64,000 bases of DNA from Streptomyces griseicoloratus (GCF_014534645.1 NZ_JACVQF010000186.1:1-64000); one strand, 5' to 3'. Positions 7,932 through 16,896 are shown, numbered from the stretch's first letter. The notes: generated by a model from the sequence alone, not told the origin. Numbers and translations: made by a program.

Positions 7932-9119
7932 GTGACCGGACTCCCGCTCTCCGGCATCACCGTCGTGAGCGTCGAGCAGGCCGTGGCAGCACCGTTCGCC
8001 ACCCGCCAGCTCGCGGATCTGGGCGCGCGTGTCATCAAGGTCGAGCGTCCCGGGGGCGGGGACTTCGCCCGTCGCTACGACACCACCGTGCACGGGCTGT
8101 CCAGCTACTTCGTCTGGCTCAACCGGTCCAAGGAGTCCGTGACCCTGGACCTGAAGTCCCCATCCGGCCGCGACGTACTGGAGGAACTGCTGGGCCGGGC
8201 CGACGTGTTCGTGCAGAACCTGGCGCCGGGCGCGGCGGCACGGCTGGGCCTGGACGCCGAATCCCTCACGCAGCGGCACGCGTCGCTCATCCCGTGCACC
8301 ATCTCGGGCTACGGCACCACCGGCCCGTGGGCCGGCCGCAAGGCCTACGACCTGCTCGTGCAGTGCCAGACCGGCCTGGTCTCACTGACGGGCACGGCGG
8401 AGGAGACCGCACGGACCGGGGTGTCGGTCGCCGACATCGCCGCCGGCATGTACGCCTACTCCGGCATCCTGACCGCGCTGTACACGCGGGCGACCACGGG
8501 AGTGGCGCGGGCGGTGGAGGTCTCGCTGTTCGAGGCACTGGCGGAGTGGATGAGCCAGCCTGCCCACTACACCCGGCACGGCGGCACCCAGCCCCCGCGG
8601 ATCGGCACGCAGCACGCCACCATCGCGCCCTACGGCGCCTTCACGGCCGCCGACGGCAAGCAGGTGCTGCTGTCCGTCCAGAACGAACGGGAGTGGGCCG
8701 CTCTGTGCGAACACTTCCTCGCCCGACCGGAACTGGTGGAAGATCCGCGGTTCGCCACCGGCCCGGACCGGGTGACCCACCGCGACGAGCTCGACGCGAT
8801 CGTCGCCGAGCGGTTCGGCCGGTCCGGCAGTGGTGAGGTGATGCGCCTGCTGGACGAGGCCGGGATCGCGAACGCCGGCGTCAACGACGTGCGGGAGTTC
8901 CTCGACCACCCGGTCCTCGCCGACCGCGAGCGCTGGCAGGAGGTGGCCGTCCCCGGCGGCGCCCGGGTGCCTGCCCTGCGGCCACCGGTGGACCTGGCCG
9001 GAGTCGACCCGCGCATGGAACCGGTGCCGGCCGTCGGCGAACACACCGAGAAGGTGCTGGCCGAACTCGGGCTCACCGCCGCCCGGATCGCGCGCCTGCG
9101 AGCCGACGGCGTCGTCTGA
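7932..9119 (+). CDS. CaiB/BaiF class III CoA-transferase
   Basis: 395 aa. The GTG at 7932 is chosen because GGAGG lies five nt upstream, and the protein then opens with GLPLSGITVVSVEQAVAAPF, the normal family start; longer in-frame starts add unrelated sequence. Family blocks include ARVIKVERPGGGDFAR, VFVQNLAPGAAARLG and SGYGTTGPWAGRKAYDLLVQ. Asp168 in SVADIAAGMYA matches the catalytic aspartate position. These enzymes move CoA between organic acids. The acid pair is not predictable here. The downstream TetR gene probably regulates it. Confidence 0.9.
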   Translation: MTGLPLSGITVVSVEQAVAAPFATRQLADLGARVIKVERPGGGDFARRYDTTVHGLSSYFVWLNRSKESVTLDLKSPSGRDVLEELLGRADVFVQNLAPGAAARLGLDAESLTQRHASLIPCTISGYGTTGPWAGRKAYDLLVQCQTGLVSLTGTAEETARTGVSVADIAAGMYAYSGILTALYTRATTGVARAVEVSLFEALAEWMSQPAHYTRHGGTQPPRIGTQHATIAPYGAFTAADGKQVLLSVQNEREWAALCEHFLARPELVEDPRFATGPDRVTHRDELDAIVAERFGRSGSGEVMRLLDEAGIANAGVNDVREFLDHPVLADRERWQEVAVPGGARVPALRPPVDLAGVDPRMEPVPAVGEHTEKVLAELGLTAARIARLRADGVV

Positions 9120-9237
9120 CGGCGCGCGGAACCCACGCCCCGGCCCTTGTCTGGTGCTGAACTCCGATTGACGGCCCTCATACCGTTGCGGTGGGCAAGT
9201 GGTCCGCGGAGTCCGGGACAGGGAAGGATGGGCGGTC

Positions 9238-9924
9238 ATGAGCAAGCCACCCGCGCGGATCCGACTGGCGGACGCCGCTTTCGCGCTCTTCGACGAGCGC
9301 GGATACGAGCAGACGACCGTCGACGACATCGCAGAACGGGCCGGAGTGGGACGCACGACGTTCTTCCGGCACTACCGGTCCAAGGAAGCGGTGATCTTCC
9401 CCGACCACGACCGGCTGCTGGAGCTGATCAGGGACCGGCTGGCGACCGCCGGCCACAGCACCGCCCTGGTCGCCGTGTCGGACGCGGTGCGCCTGGTCCT
9501 CCTGCACTACATCGAGGAGGGCGACCTCGCGCGGCGCCGCTACGCGCTCACCAGCAAGGTGGCCGCCCTGCGCGACCGGGAGATCGCCAGCGTGGCGCGC
9601 TACCAGCGGCTGTTCCGCGAGTTCATCGCGGACTGGATGGGGGATCCGACCGCGTCGGCCTCGCTGCGGGCCGAGCTGATGGCGGCGTCGGTCGTCGCGG
9701 CTCACAACCACGTGCTGCGACGGTGGCTGAGGGGAGAGTCCTCCGACCCGGTCGAGGAGCTCGACGAGGCGATGCGCGAGGTGCTCGCCCTCTTCCCGGC
9801 CCGCTCCGCCCCGACGGCCGCCCACGAGGGCGGCACCACCGTCGTCGCCTTCCGGACCGGGCAGGACCTGGACGCGCTGCTGCCGTCACTGAGGCGGCTC
9901 GTCGAAGGGGCCCCGGGAAGCTGA
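9238..9924 (+). CDS. TetR-family transcriptional regulator
   Basis: 228 aa, ATG at 9238; GGGAAGGA lies about 10 nt upstream. The N-terminal TetR helix-turn-helix spans about residues 8-52 (RIRLADAAFALFDERGYEQT, DIAERAGVGRTTFFRHYRSK). The C-terminal ligand domain shows no recognisable subfamily. Located 118 nt downstream of the CoA-transferase in the same orientation with its own probable promoter region. Local control of that gene is the natural guess, and acyl-CoA or organic-acid ligands would fit. Confidence 0.9.
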   Translation: MSKPPARIRLADAAFALFDERGYEQTTVDDIAERAGVGRTTFFRHYRSKEAVIFPDHDRLLELIRDRLATAGHSTALVAVSDAVRLVLLHYIEEGDLARRRYALTSKVAALRDREIASVARYQRLFREFIADWMGDPTASASLRAELMAASVVAAHNHVLRRWLRGESSDPVEELDEAMREVLALFPARSAPTAAHEGGTTVVAFRTGQDLDALLPSLRRLVEGAPGS

Positions 9925-9996
9925 ACCCTGCCCGTCGGCGTCCGGTCCCGGCCCCCGAGCCCACGCCGCTCGCGGCGCAGGAGGAGGGGAACACTG

Positions 9997-10896
9997 CTAG
10001 CGCACCCCGCGCGCCCAGCACTGCGACTCGGCGAGCAGGTCGTGCAGGGGTCCCGCCCAGGGGTGGGGGTTGCGCCGCGGTGTGATCGTGTAGATGCCGC
10101 GGGTCGGGGGATCGACGAGGGTCACGGTGGTGACGTCGGTCCGCAGCGCGCACGTCAGCACCCCGGGTATCAGCGCGATGGCGTGGCCGGTGGCGACCAG
10201 GGCCAGCTTGCCGAGCAGATCGGCCGCGGTCAGGTCGATGCGGGCACTGACTCCGGCGCGGGCGGCGTGCTGGCGCAGCAGCGCTGCCGAGCCGTCGTTG
10301 TCCTCGACCCAGGTCTGCTCGGCCAGCGCCTGCATGTGCACCGGGCCCCGCCCCGCCCGGGGATGGCCGACGGGCAGCACGACGACCATGTCGTCGAGGC
10401 CGAGGAACCGCCGTTCGACCCGCGCGTCATGGGGCAGCCCCGGGGGCGCGTCGGTGACGACGGCAAGGTCGAGATCGCCGGCGATCACGCGGTCGTGCAG
10501 CGCCGCGCTCAGGTCGGGGAGCAGGCTCCACCGGAGGGACCCGGCCTGCTTCAGCAGGGCCCGGATGCCCTCGGGAACGACCCCTGCCGCAAGAGAGGGA
10601 GTCGCTCCCACGGCCAGCGGCCGCTCGAACGCCCCGTCGCGGTGTTCCCGCACGGCGCGCACCGCACGGTCGGCCTCGTTGAGCGTGGCCAGGGCGTGAC
10701 GCCGGAACACCTCGCCGGCAGGCGTCGGACGCACACCGCGCGCATGGCGCTCCACCAGAGGCACGCCGAGCTGCCGCTCCAGTCCGGCGATCTGCCGGGA
10801 GACGGCCGACTGGGTGTGATGGAGCTCGACGGCCGCCGCCGACAGCGACCCGAGCCGGCACACGGTCACGAAGGTCCGCCAGACGGTCAGTTCCAT
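9997..10896 (-). CDS. LysR-family transcriptional regulator
   Basis: 299 aa, ATG at 10896. The LysR winged helix occupies residues 1-60 (RTFVTVCRLGSLSAAAVELH, TQSAVSRQIAGLERQLGVPL). The periplasmic-binding-like effector domain runs from about residue 90 to 295. A longer in-frame extension upstream has no family similarity. It is divergent from the dehydrogenase-NTF2 fusion, with 95 bp between starts, the standard LysR arrangement. The repeated hexamer GTATGC (10913 region) and AT-richer TGCGAAATCTGCGC lie in this gap and may include its binding site. Confidence 0.9.
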   Translation of the reverse strand: MELTVWRTFVTVCRLGSLSAAAVELHHTQSAVSRQIAGLERQLGVPLVERHARGVRPTPAGEVFRRHALATLNEADRAVRAVREHRDGAFERPLAVGATPSLAAGVVPEGIRALLKQAGSLRWSLLPDLSAALHDRVIAGDLDLAVVTDAPPGLPHDARVERRFLGLDDMVVVLPVGHPRAGRGPVHMQALAEQTWVEDNDGSAALLRQHAARAGVSARIDLTAADLLGKLALVATGHAIALIPGVLTCALRTDVTTVTLVDPPTRGIYTITPRRNPHPWAGPLHDLLAESQCWARGVR

Positions 10897-10991
10897 GGCG
10901 CCAGTATGCCCGGCCGGTATGCGCCTCCCGCAGGGCGGGACTGCGAAATCTGCGCTTGTCACATGGATCGTGCTGGACCACGCTGGCGCAC

Positions 10992-12188
10992 ATGACCGAA
11001 CCACACACGATCGCCGTCCTCGGCCTGGGCCGCATGGGCGAGGCGATCGCGACACGACTCACCGCGCAGGGCCGGGACGTCGTCGGCTGGACACGCTCCG
11101 GTCGCGCGCCGGGCGCCGTCCAGGTGACCGGCGACGCGAGCGGCGCCGTGGCGAAGGCCGACCTCGTGCTCCTGGCGTTGTTCGACGGTCCGGCCTGCCG
11201 ACAGGTCCTCGACGACGTCGGGGACTCGCTGCGAGCGGACACGATCGTGCTGAACACCAGCACCATCGCCCCCGCCGAAGCCGCAGGGCTCGCCCGGCGA
11301 CTCGGCCCGTCCTACGTCCACGCGGCCGTGCTCGGCTCCGTGCCGGCCGTCGCCGCAGGCACCCTGGGGATTCTCGCCGCCGCCGATCAGGACGCGTTGG
11401 AGCGTGCCCGGCCGGTGCTGGAAGCGCTGGGCACCGTGCGGCGCGTGGAGGACGCCCCCACCGCCGCCGCGCTCAAGCTGATCGCCAACAGCAGCCTCGC
11501 CGGCGCCGTTCTCGCGCTGCGTGACTCACTGCGGCAGGCAGACGCCCTCGGCCTGCCCCGTGACCAGGTGCTGGACGTCCTCGAACTCGGGCAGCTGGGC
11601 GGGCTCGTGGCCCGCAAGCGCCCCTTCCTCCACGGCCCGTCGGCCACCGCCACGGCCGAATTCACCATCGGTGCACTGGCCAAGGACCTGGCTCTGCTGG
11701 CCGCCGCGTCGAACACCCCGTTGCGCAGCGCATCCGGCCTGGCCGACACCCCCGCCGCCCCCGAGGACGACATCGCGGTCGCCGCCACGGCACCCGCCGT
11801 GGAGGACGCGGTGCTCGAACCGCTGCGCGCCTACATCCGCGGACACGCCACCGGCGACCCGGCCCACTTCCACGACGCCTTCCTGCCCACCGCCCACATC
11901 GAGGGCATCCGGGACGGCGCGTTCGTCTCGTGGCCGCTGGACGAGTACTGCGCTCTCTTCCCGGGGCAGCCGGCGCCGGACGAACCGACCCGGTCCCGCC
12001 GTATCGACGCCGTCGACGTCCACGGCACCGTCGCGACCGCGACCATGACGCTCCGGCACGGCGCGGACACGTTCACCGACGTCTTCCTGCTGGTCCGCGT
12101 CGACGCCGGGTGGCGCATAGCCAACAAGGCCTATCACCGCCGGGCACACCCTCGGCCCCGTGGTCCGCGGGCCGTGCAGAGTCCCTAG
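10992..12188 (+). CDS. Beta-hydroxyacid-dehydrogenase-like protein fused to an NTF2/SnoaL-like domain
   Basis: 398 aa, ATG at 10992. Residues 1-165 form an NAD(P)-binding Rossmann domain with GLGRMG at 11-16. The helical dimerisation domain follows, with Lys162 in AALKLIANSS at the position of the catalytic lysine of 3-hydroxyisobutyrate-type dehydrogenases. Residues about 270-385 look like an NTF2/SnoaL (lumazine-binding-like) fold, with LEPLRAYIRGHATGDP and FLLVRVDAGWRIANKAYH. This extra domain is not part of the usual 290-300-aa family. The substrate is unknown; imine-reductase-like chemistry is an alternative. Divergent from LysR, which probably controls it. Confidence 0.75.
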   Translation: MTEPHTIAVLGLGRMGEAIATRLTAQGRDVVGWTRSGRAPGAVQVTGDASGAVAKADLVLLALFDGPACRQVLDDVGDSLRADTIVLNTSTIAPAEAAGLARRLGPSYVHAAVLGSVPAVAAGTLGILAAADQDALERARPVLEALGTVRRVEDAPTAAALKLIANSSLAGAVLALRDSLRQADALGLPRDQVLDVLELGQLGGLVARKRPFLHGPSATATAEFTIGALAKDLALLAAASNTPLRSASGLADTPAAPEDDIAVAATAPAVEDAVLEPLRAYIRGHATGDPAHFHDAFLPTAHIEGIRDGAFVSWPLDEYCALFPGQPAPDEPTRSRRIDAVDVHGTVATATMTLRHGADTFTDVFLLVRVDAGWRIANKAYHRRAHPRPRGPRAVQSP

Positions 12189-12196
12189 ACGGACTC
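12179..12196. terminator. Short hairpin over convergent overlapping stop codons
   Basis: GAGTCC (12179-12184) and GGACTC (12191-12196) form a 6-bp stem around CTAGAC. The CTAG at 12185-12188 supplies TAG stops to both convergent genes. It may serve as a weak bidirectional terminator. Confidence 0.4.
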
Positions 12197-12595
12197 CATC
12201 AGCTCTTTCAGCCGGGCCAGGTCGGCAGCGACCATGCCGGCGTCGCGTTCGAAGTCGGCGTCGCTCATGCCCGGCTGCCGGTGGAGGGTGAACACCACCT
12301 CGCTCCCTGCGCCGTTGGCGATCACGCGGACCGGGTTGTGAACGGTCTCCCCGGAGGGCAGCGTGACCTCGTGGTCGAGTACACCCAGCTCGTTACGTGG
12401 TGTGAAGGTGATCGTGACCCGTCCCATGGGGGAGGATTCCGCGACCCATCGGTCCTCCGCCTTCTCGATGGAGTCTCCCAGGCCATGGGCCCACGCGGGC
12501 AGGTTGGCCGGGTCCGATGCGTAGGCGTAGACAGCGTCGACGGTGCGGTCGATGTAGACGCTGAGGTGGCGCGACTCCTTGCCGGTGTTGTTCAT
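12185..12595 (-). CDS. SRPBCC (START-like) family protein
   Basis: 136 aa, ATG at 12595. The sequence has the SRPBCC pattern: ESRHLSVYIDRTVDAVYAYA at the N-terminus, AWAHGLGDSIEKAEDRWV, and a long C-terminal helix from DADFERDAGMVAADLARLKE. Such helix-grip proteins bind hydrophobic ligands in the cytosol. The substrate is unknown. It converges with the dehydrogenase-NTF2 fusion and shares the last four bases with it. No operon partner is obvious: the MFS gene lies 44 nt upstream of its start on the other side but reads in the same direction away from it. Confidence 0.8.
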   Translation of the reverse strand: MNNTGKESRHLSVYIDRTVDAVYAYASDPANLPAWAHGLGDSIEKAEDRWVAESSPMGRVTITFTPRNELGVLDHEVTLPSGETVHNPVRVIANGAGSEVVFTLHRQPGMSDADFERDAGMVAADLARLKELMESV

Positions 12596-12639
12596 GGCAG
12601 TGACGGTAGCGGGCCACCGTCACTGTTCTCTTGAACGAA

Positions 12640-13968
12640 TCAGACACGGGTCGGGTCTTGCGGACCGTCGACGCCGCCCGGCGCGTCGTGTGAGGCCGGA
12701 AGGTGCCGTCCCAGGCGCGCCAGCGGGGACAGAGCCATCACCGCCGGGGACAGCAGCATGCCTGCGGCCGTCATCAGGAGGCCGGTGCGCAGCCCCCACT
12801 CCTGCGCGAGCACTCCGCCGAGCAGGGAACCGAGCGGGGTCACCCCCATGCCGACGAACGTGATCGTCGCGGCCGCGCGGCCCTGCATCCGGTCCGGAGT
12901 GACGGCCTGCCGGACGGCCATGACCGCGACATTCACCAACTGGCCGCCGAGCCCGAACACGAAGCCGACCGCGAGCAGCGCGGGAACCGTGAGCGCGGAG
13001 GAGGCGTGCAGGGCGGGCACACACAGGAACACACCGTCGCCGAGTGCTGCCGCGGACACGAGCACCACGCCGTAACCGAACCGGCCCGGCAGGCGGGCGG
13101 CCAGCAGTGAGCCCAGCAGCGCGCCCGGTCCCGCCGCCGCGAGTGCCAGGCCCACGACGGTGCCCGACAGGTGCAGTTCGCGCGGGAGGAAGAGCAGATA
13201 GACGGTCATCACGGCCGCGAAGGAGAACTGGAAGGCGGCCGAAGCCACGCACACGGCCCGGAGCGCGGCGTCGCCGGCGACGAAGCGCAGGCCCTCACGA
13301 ATCCGCCGCCAGACCCGGGGGGCGTGTTCCGGGCGCTCCGGGATCGGTTCGGCTCGGCGCATCCGCCGGATCGACACGCACGACAGCGCGAAGAACAGCG
13401 CGTTGGAGGCGGCGGCGACCGGCGCCGACAGCAGGGAGACCAGCGCGCCTCCGACAGCCGGACCGCCGATCTGCGCAGCGGACCGGCTGCCCTCCAGCGC
13501 GCTGTTGCCTCGCACCAGCTGGTCGCGCTCCACCAGTCGTACGAGAGACACCTGGTACGCCACGTCGAAGAACACGGACAGGGCCCCGGCGGCGAAGGCG
13601 AGCGCGAGCAGCGCGGGCAGTCCGAGCCGGCCGGAGAGGCCGGCCGCGGCGGCGGCGCCCAGGACCAGGGCCCGGCCGGCGTCCGTGAGCACCATCGTCG
13701 TGCGGGTACGCCGCCCGTCCACCCACGCGCCGACGAAGAGCGAGAGCAACAGGACCGGCGCCTGCCCCACCGCGCGAAGGACGCCCAGCTCACCGGCACT
13801 GGCGTCGAACGTCAGGACGGCGAAGAGCGGCAGGACCACCAGACTTGTGTGTTCACCGAGTTGGGAGGCCGTCTGCCCCACCCAGAGTCTGCGGAAGTCG
13901 GCGTTCCGCCACAGGCTCGGCGGAACGGACCGACCGGAATCGGATACGGCGGAGGAAGCGGACGGCAC
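12640..13968 (-). CDS. MFS transporter
   Basis: 442 aa using the GTG at 13968, which has AAGGGA 8 nt upstream. An in-frame GTG at 14025 is possible but adds an Arg-rich stretch. About twelve membrane segments are visible. SLWRNADFRRLWVGQTASQLGE at the start and GAWVDGRRTRTTMVLTDAGRA in loop 2-3 match the MFS_3/enterobactin-exporter-like group. The centre has a short cytoplasmic loop with RRMRRAEPIPERPE. Probably a drug or metabolite exporter; substrate unknown. The 44-nt gap after its stop leads into the small SRPBCC gene, so the pair may be one transcript. Confidence 0.85.
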   Translation of the reverse strand: MPSASSAVSDSGRSVPPSLWRNADFRRLWVGQTASQLGEHTSLVVLPLFAVLTFDASAGELGVLRAVGQAPVLLLSLFVGAWVDGRRTRTTMVLTDAGRALVLGAAAAAGLSGRLGLPALLALAFAAGALSVFFDVAYQVSLVRLVERDQLVRGNSALEGSRSAAQIGGPAVGGALVSLLSAPVAAASNALFFALSCVSIRRMRRAEPIPERPEHAPRVWRRIREGLRFVAGDAALRAVCVASAAFQFSFAAVMTVYLLFLPRELHLSGTVVGLALAAAGPGALLGSLLAARLPGRFGYGVVLVSAAALGDGVFLCVPALHASSALTVPALLAVGFVFGLGGQLVNVAVMAVRQAVTPDRMQGRAAATITFVGMGVTPLGSLLGGVLAQEWGLRTGLLMTAAGMLLSPAVMALSPLARLGRHLPASHDAPGGVDGPQDPTRV

Positions 13969-14086
13969 GGGGATCCCTTGGGTTACCGACAACGAGGCCC
14001 GCCGCCGAGCACACGAAAGGTGCACCGACGTTCGGGCAGGAAAAAAGGCTCGCTGTGCCGCAACATCAAGGGCAGCACGCGATGAC

Positions 14087-14102
14087 AGGCCGGTGACGGC
14101 CT
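14087..14102. terminator. Small GNRA-loop hairpin downstream of the SDR gene
   Basis: AGGCCG and CGGCCT close a GTGA tetraloop in the 234-nt gap between the first SDR stop and the MFS start. It could terminate the SDR transcript. The stem is only six base pairs. The remainder of the gap shows an A-tract at 14040-14046 but no gene. Confidence 0.3.
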
Positions 14103-14202
14103 ACGACGTCAACGCGCGCTCGGAAGACCGACCATGTCTCAGCTCCTCGGGGGTGCCTCACTGCGTCCGAACCCTAGCCGTCGGCGGCCCGCCGCGAAAG
14201 GC

Positions 14203-14982
14203 TCACCGGGCGGTCCATCCGCCGTCGACGGCGACGAGCGCGCCGGTGATGAAGGCGGCGGCGTCGCCGGCCAGGAAGGCGATGGTCTCGGCGACCTCTT
14301 CGGGGCGCCCGATCCGGCCGATCGGGTGGGCCGGGCCGAAGGAGGCCAGCATGTCGCGTCCGTTGTCGACGACGCCCTCCATGATGTCGGTGTCGATCAC
14401 CCCGGGCAGCACGGCGTTGGAGCGGATGCCCTTGGGCCCGCCCTCGACCGCGAGGACGCGGGTGATCTGGGCGAGAGCACCCTTCGAGGCGGCGTAGGCG
14501 GTCTGGGTCTCGAAGGCGACGACGGAGGAGACCGAGGCGACCGAGACGATCGAGCCGCCGCCGGCGGCCTCCATGACGGCGAACGCCTCGCGGGCCTGCA
14601 CGAAGTTGCCGCGGGCGTTGACGCGCAGGATGTCCTCGAAGTCGGCGACGCTGGTTTGGGTGATCGGCTTGTTCAGGGTGCGGCCGGCGTTGTTGACCAG
14701 GATGTCCAGGCGTCCGAACCGGTCGGTGGCCAGTCGCATGGTCGCCCGGGCGAGGTCCTCGTCGGCGACGTCGCCGACCAGTGCGGCGATGTTGTCGGGA
14801 TCGTGCGCGGCGAGCTCCTCGACGGTGTCGGAGCGGTCGGTGACGACCAGGCGGGCGCCGCGCTGGCGCAGCAGGGCGGCCGTGGCGCGGCCGATGCCGC
14901 GGGCGGCGCCGGTGACGACGGCGACCTGTCCGGTCAGGTCCCAGGAGGACGGAAGCGGCGACGGGATGGGGGCGGTGCTCAT
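14203..14982 (-). CDS. Short-chain dehydrogenase/reductase
   Basis: 259 aa, ATG at 14982. Classical SDR signatures are TGAARGIG at 24-31 (cofactor loop), NNAG at 97-100, a serine-rich strand near 147-153, and YAASK with Tyr163 and Lys167 as catalytic pair. The C-terminal GIRSNAVLPGVIDTDIMEGV and ITGALVAVDGGW are typical of FabG-like enzymes. Asp49 after the second strand suggests NAD(H) preference, as an inference. It is 43 nt downstream of a second SDR on the same strand and probably cotranscribed. Substrate unknown. Confidence 0.9.
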   Translation of the reverse strand: MSTAPIPSPLPSSWDLTGQVAVVTGAARGIGRATAALLRQRGARLVVTDRSDTVEELAAHDPDNIAALVGDVADEDLARATMRLATDRFGRLDILVNNAGRTLNKPITQTSVADFEDILRVNARGNFVQAREAFAVMEAAGGGSIVSVASVSSVVAFETQTAYAASKGALAQITRVLAVEGGPKGIRSNAVLPGVIDTDIMEGVVDNGRDMLASFGPAHPIGRIGRPEEVAETIAFLAGDAAAFITGALVAVDGGWTAR

Positions 14983-15025
14983 GAGTTCCTTCGGAAGTCG
15001 ATCGATGTGGTCGTGTCGGACGGGA

Positions 15026-15796
15026 TCAGCGTTGGCGGACGGGCCGTACGACGATCTCGTTGACGTCGACGTCGGCCGGCTGCGTGAGCGCGTAGGTGAG
15101 GGCCCCGGCGATCGCGTCCGGGTCGATCGCGTGCGCCCGGTAGGTGCGCATGGCCTGCGCGGCACCGGGTTCGGTGATGGAGTCGGCGAGTTCGGAGGCG
15201 ACCACTCCCGGAGAGATGGTCGTGACCCGTATCGAGGGATCGCACTCCTGGCGCAGGCCCTCGGTGATCGCCCAGGCGGCGTACTTGGTGCCGCAGTAGA
15301 CGGCGGCGGTGGGCACGACCTGGTGGGCGCCGATGCTGGCGATCGTGACGAAGTGGCCGCCGCCCTGTGCGCTGAACACCGGCAGCGCCGCGGCGATCCC
15401 GTACAGCAGCCCGCGGACGTTCACGTCGATCATCCGGTCCCACTCGTCGACGAGCAGGGAGTCGAGCCGCGACAGCGGCATGACCCCGGCGTTGCTCACC
15501 AGGACGTCGACCCGTCCGAAGCGGTCGCGGGCGTCCGTGACGAAGGCGCCGACGCCGGCGCGGTCGGTCACGTCCAGACGCACCGGGTGCAGACTCCCGC
15601 CGGAGCGGGCGGCCGCCTGCGCGGTGCGCTCGGCCAGCGCCTCCAGACGATCGGTCCGCCGCGCACCGGCGACCACGTGATGCCCTTCGCGCACCAGCCG
15701 GGCGGCGACGGCCTCACCGATGCCGCTGCTGGCCCCGGTGACGAGGACGACCTTGCGGGAGGCCGACGTACCGGGCAGTGATGGGTTCGTTTGCAT
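15026..15796 (-). CDS. Short-chain dehydrogenase/reductase
   Basis: 256 aa, ATG at 15796. Signatures are TGASSGIG at 20-27, SNAG at 101-104 and YCGTK with Tyr167 and Lys171. AGARRTDRLEAL after the second strand carries two Arg residues that usually select NADPH. It belongs to the YdfG/SDR-like group that acts on small hydroxy acids or alcohols. It is upstream of, and probably in one transcript with, the other SDR. A strong 11-bp inverted repeat at 15833-15863 precedes its start and may be its operator. Confidence 0.9.
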   Translation of the reverse strand: MQTNPSLPGTSASRKVVLVTGASSGIGEAVAARLVREGHHVVAGARRTDRLEALAERTAQAAARSGGSLHPVRLDVTDRAGVGAFVTDARDRFGRVDVLVSNAGVMPLSRLDSLLVDEWDRMIDVNVRGLLYGIAAALPVFSAQGGGHFVTIASIGAHQVVPTAAVYCGTKYAAWAITEGLRQECDPSIRVTTISPGVVASELADSITEPGAAQAMRTYRAHAIDPDAIAGALTYALTQPADVDVNEIVVRPVRQR

Positions 15797-15832
15797 GACG
15801 TCGACCCTGGCCGAGCCGGCCGGCGGCTGGAA

Positions 15833-15863
15833 GGGTGTGCTGCACCCTGGGAGCAGCACACCC
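15833..15863. terminator. 11-bp perfect inverted repeat between the hydrolase and SDR genes
   Basis: GGGTGTGCTGC and GCAGCACACCC flank a 9-nt loop (15844-15852). The element lies 110 nt beyond the hydrolase stop and 37 nt before the SDR start, both on the minus strand. It may be a terminator for the hydrolase, an operator for the SDR pair, or both. The sequence alone does not decide. Confidence 0.55.
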
Positions 15864-15972
15864 ACCCACGCCGCCGGCCCGAGCAGCATCGACCACTGCG
15901 TCCGCCTGGAGCAGGGCCGTCAGCGGACCGCCGCCGGCGAGCACGTCGGCCCCGGCCTTCGGCAGCTCGTCG

Positions 15973-16797
15973 TCAGCGCGTGAGCTGCCGGCGGAACCAC
16001 TGCGTCAGGATCTCGTCGACCGCCCTGGCCACGGGCAGCTGTGGAGCCGGTTCCAGGCCCGGTTCGTCGGCCAACGGGTGCGCCAGGCCCGGCACGGTGA
16101 CCAGCTCGACCTCGTCCGGGTGTGCGTACCGCTCGCGCAGTGCATCGACCAGGGCGGCCGCGTCCGTGCGCAGTACCGCATGGTCATGCTCCCCGCTCAC
16201 CAGCAGCAGCGGCGGTTGTCGTGCGACGTCCCCGGCACGGGCGACGAAGTCCAGTTCGTCGGCGGCCTTGCGGGACTCCGCGGTCCACCGGTACGGCCGC
16301 CCGGCCAGGCCCTCGGCGAGCCCGACGGCCGACCGGACCCGCACCGCCGGGTTGACCAGCGCGACGGCCTTCACCGGAACCTTCCCTGCCGTCAGCACCT
16401 GCAGCGCCACGGCTCCGCCGAGCGAGGCACCGAGAACGCCGACCGGTTCGTCGTCGACCGGCAGCTGATCGCGCAGTGCGCTGAGCGCGGCCGGGAACTC
16501 GTCGGCGGCCTGATGCGTGAACGGGGCCAGGAACGCCAGCAGTACGTCCTGACGGGCGAGTGCGACGGCGGCGTCGACACGGCCGTCGACCATCCGCGCA
16601 CCGCACATCGGCATGCCCAGGTGGACCCGCCAGGCAGGCACCCCGGACATGGGCAGGGCGGCCGCGAACGCCGCGTCCGTACGCGGCGCGTCCAGCATGT
16701 GCCAGGTCACGATCAACGGCGCAGGACCCTCGACGGCTCCTGGCGGCGGAAGCGCCGTGAACGGTACCCCGGCCGCGGTGCCAGTGATCGTTTCCAT
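15973..16797 (-). CDS. Alpha/beta hydrolase
   Basis: 274 aa, ATG at 16797 with GAGGAGC upstream. The nucleophile elbow is GASLGG with Ser125. A probable acid lies in SGEHDHAV near residue 205 and the His in VPGLAHPL near 241. Length and layout fit dienelactone-hydrolase or acyl-peptidase-like alpha/beta hydrolases. The N-terminal TWHMLDAPRTDAAFAA segment corresponds to the oxyanion region. No substrate can be assigned. It lies between the SDR pair and the ROK gene, on the same strand as both, but is separated from each by more than 170 nt. Confidence 0.85.
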   Translation of the reverse strand: METITGTAAGVPFTALPPPGAVEGPAPLIVTWHMLDAPRTDAAFAAALPMSGVPAWRVHLGMPMCGARMVDGRVDAAVALARQDVLLAFLAPFTHQAADEFPAALSALRDQLPVDDEPVGVLGASLGGAVALQVLTAGKVPVKAVALVNPAVRVRSAVGLAEGLAGRPYRWTAESRKAADELDFVARAGDVARQPPLLLVSGEHDHAVLRTDAAALVDALRERYAHPDEVELVTVPGLAHPLADEPGLEPAPQLPVARAVDEILTQWFRRQLTR

Positions 16798-16896
16798 GGC
16801 TCCTCCTCGGCTCGTGGAACCACCACCGTAGGCAGCCCGAAGGGGACCGCGACCCCACTTCTGCTCACGGCAGATCGAAGGGCGTGCGACCCAAAG

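Noticed and set aside
9168-9190. Possible promoter TTGACG before the TetR gene
   Set aside because: No acceptable -10 sequence is found 16-19 bp downstream.
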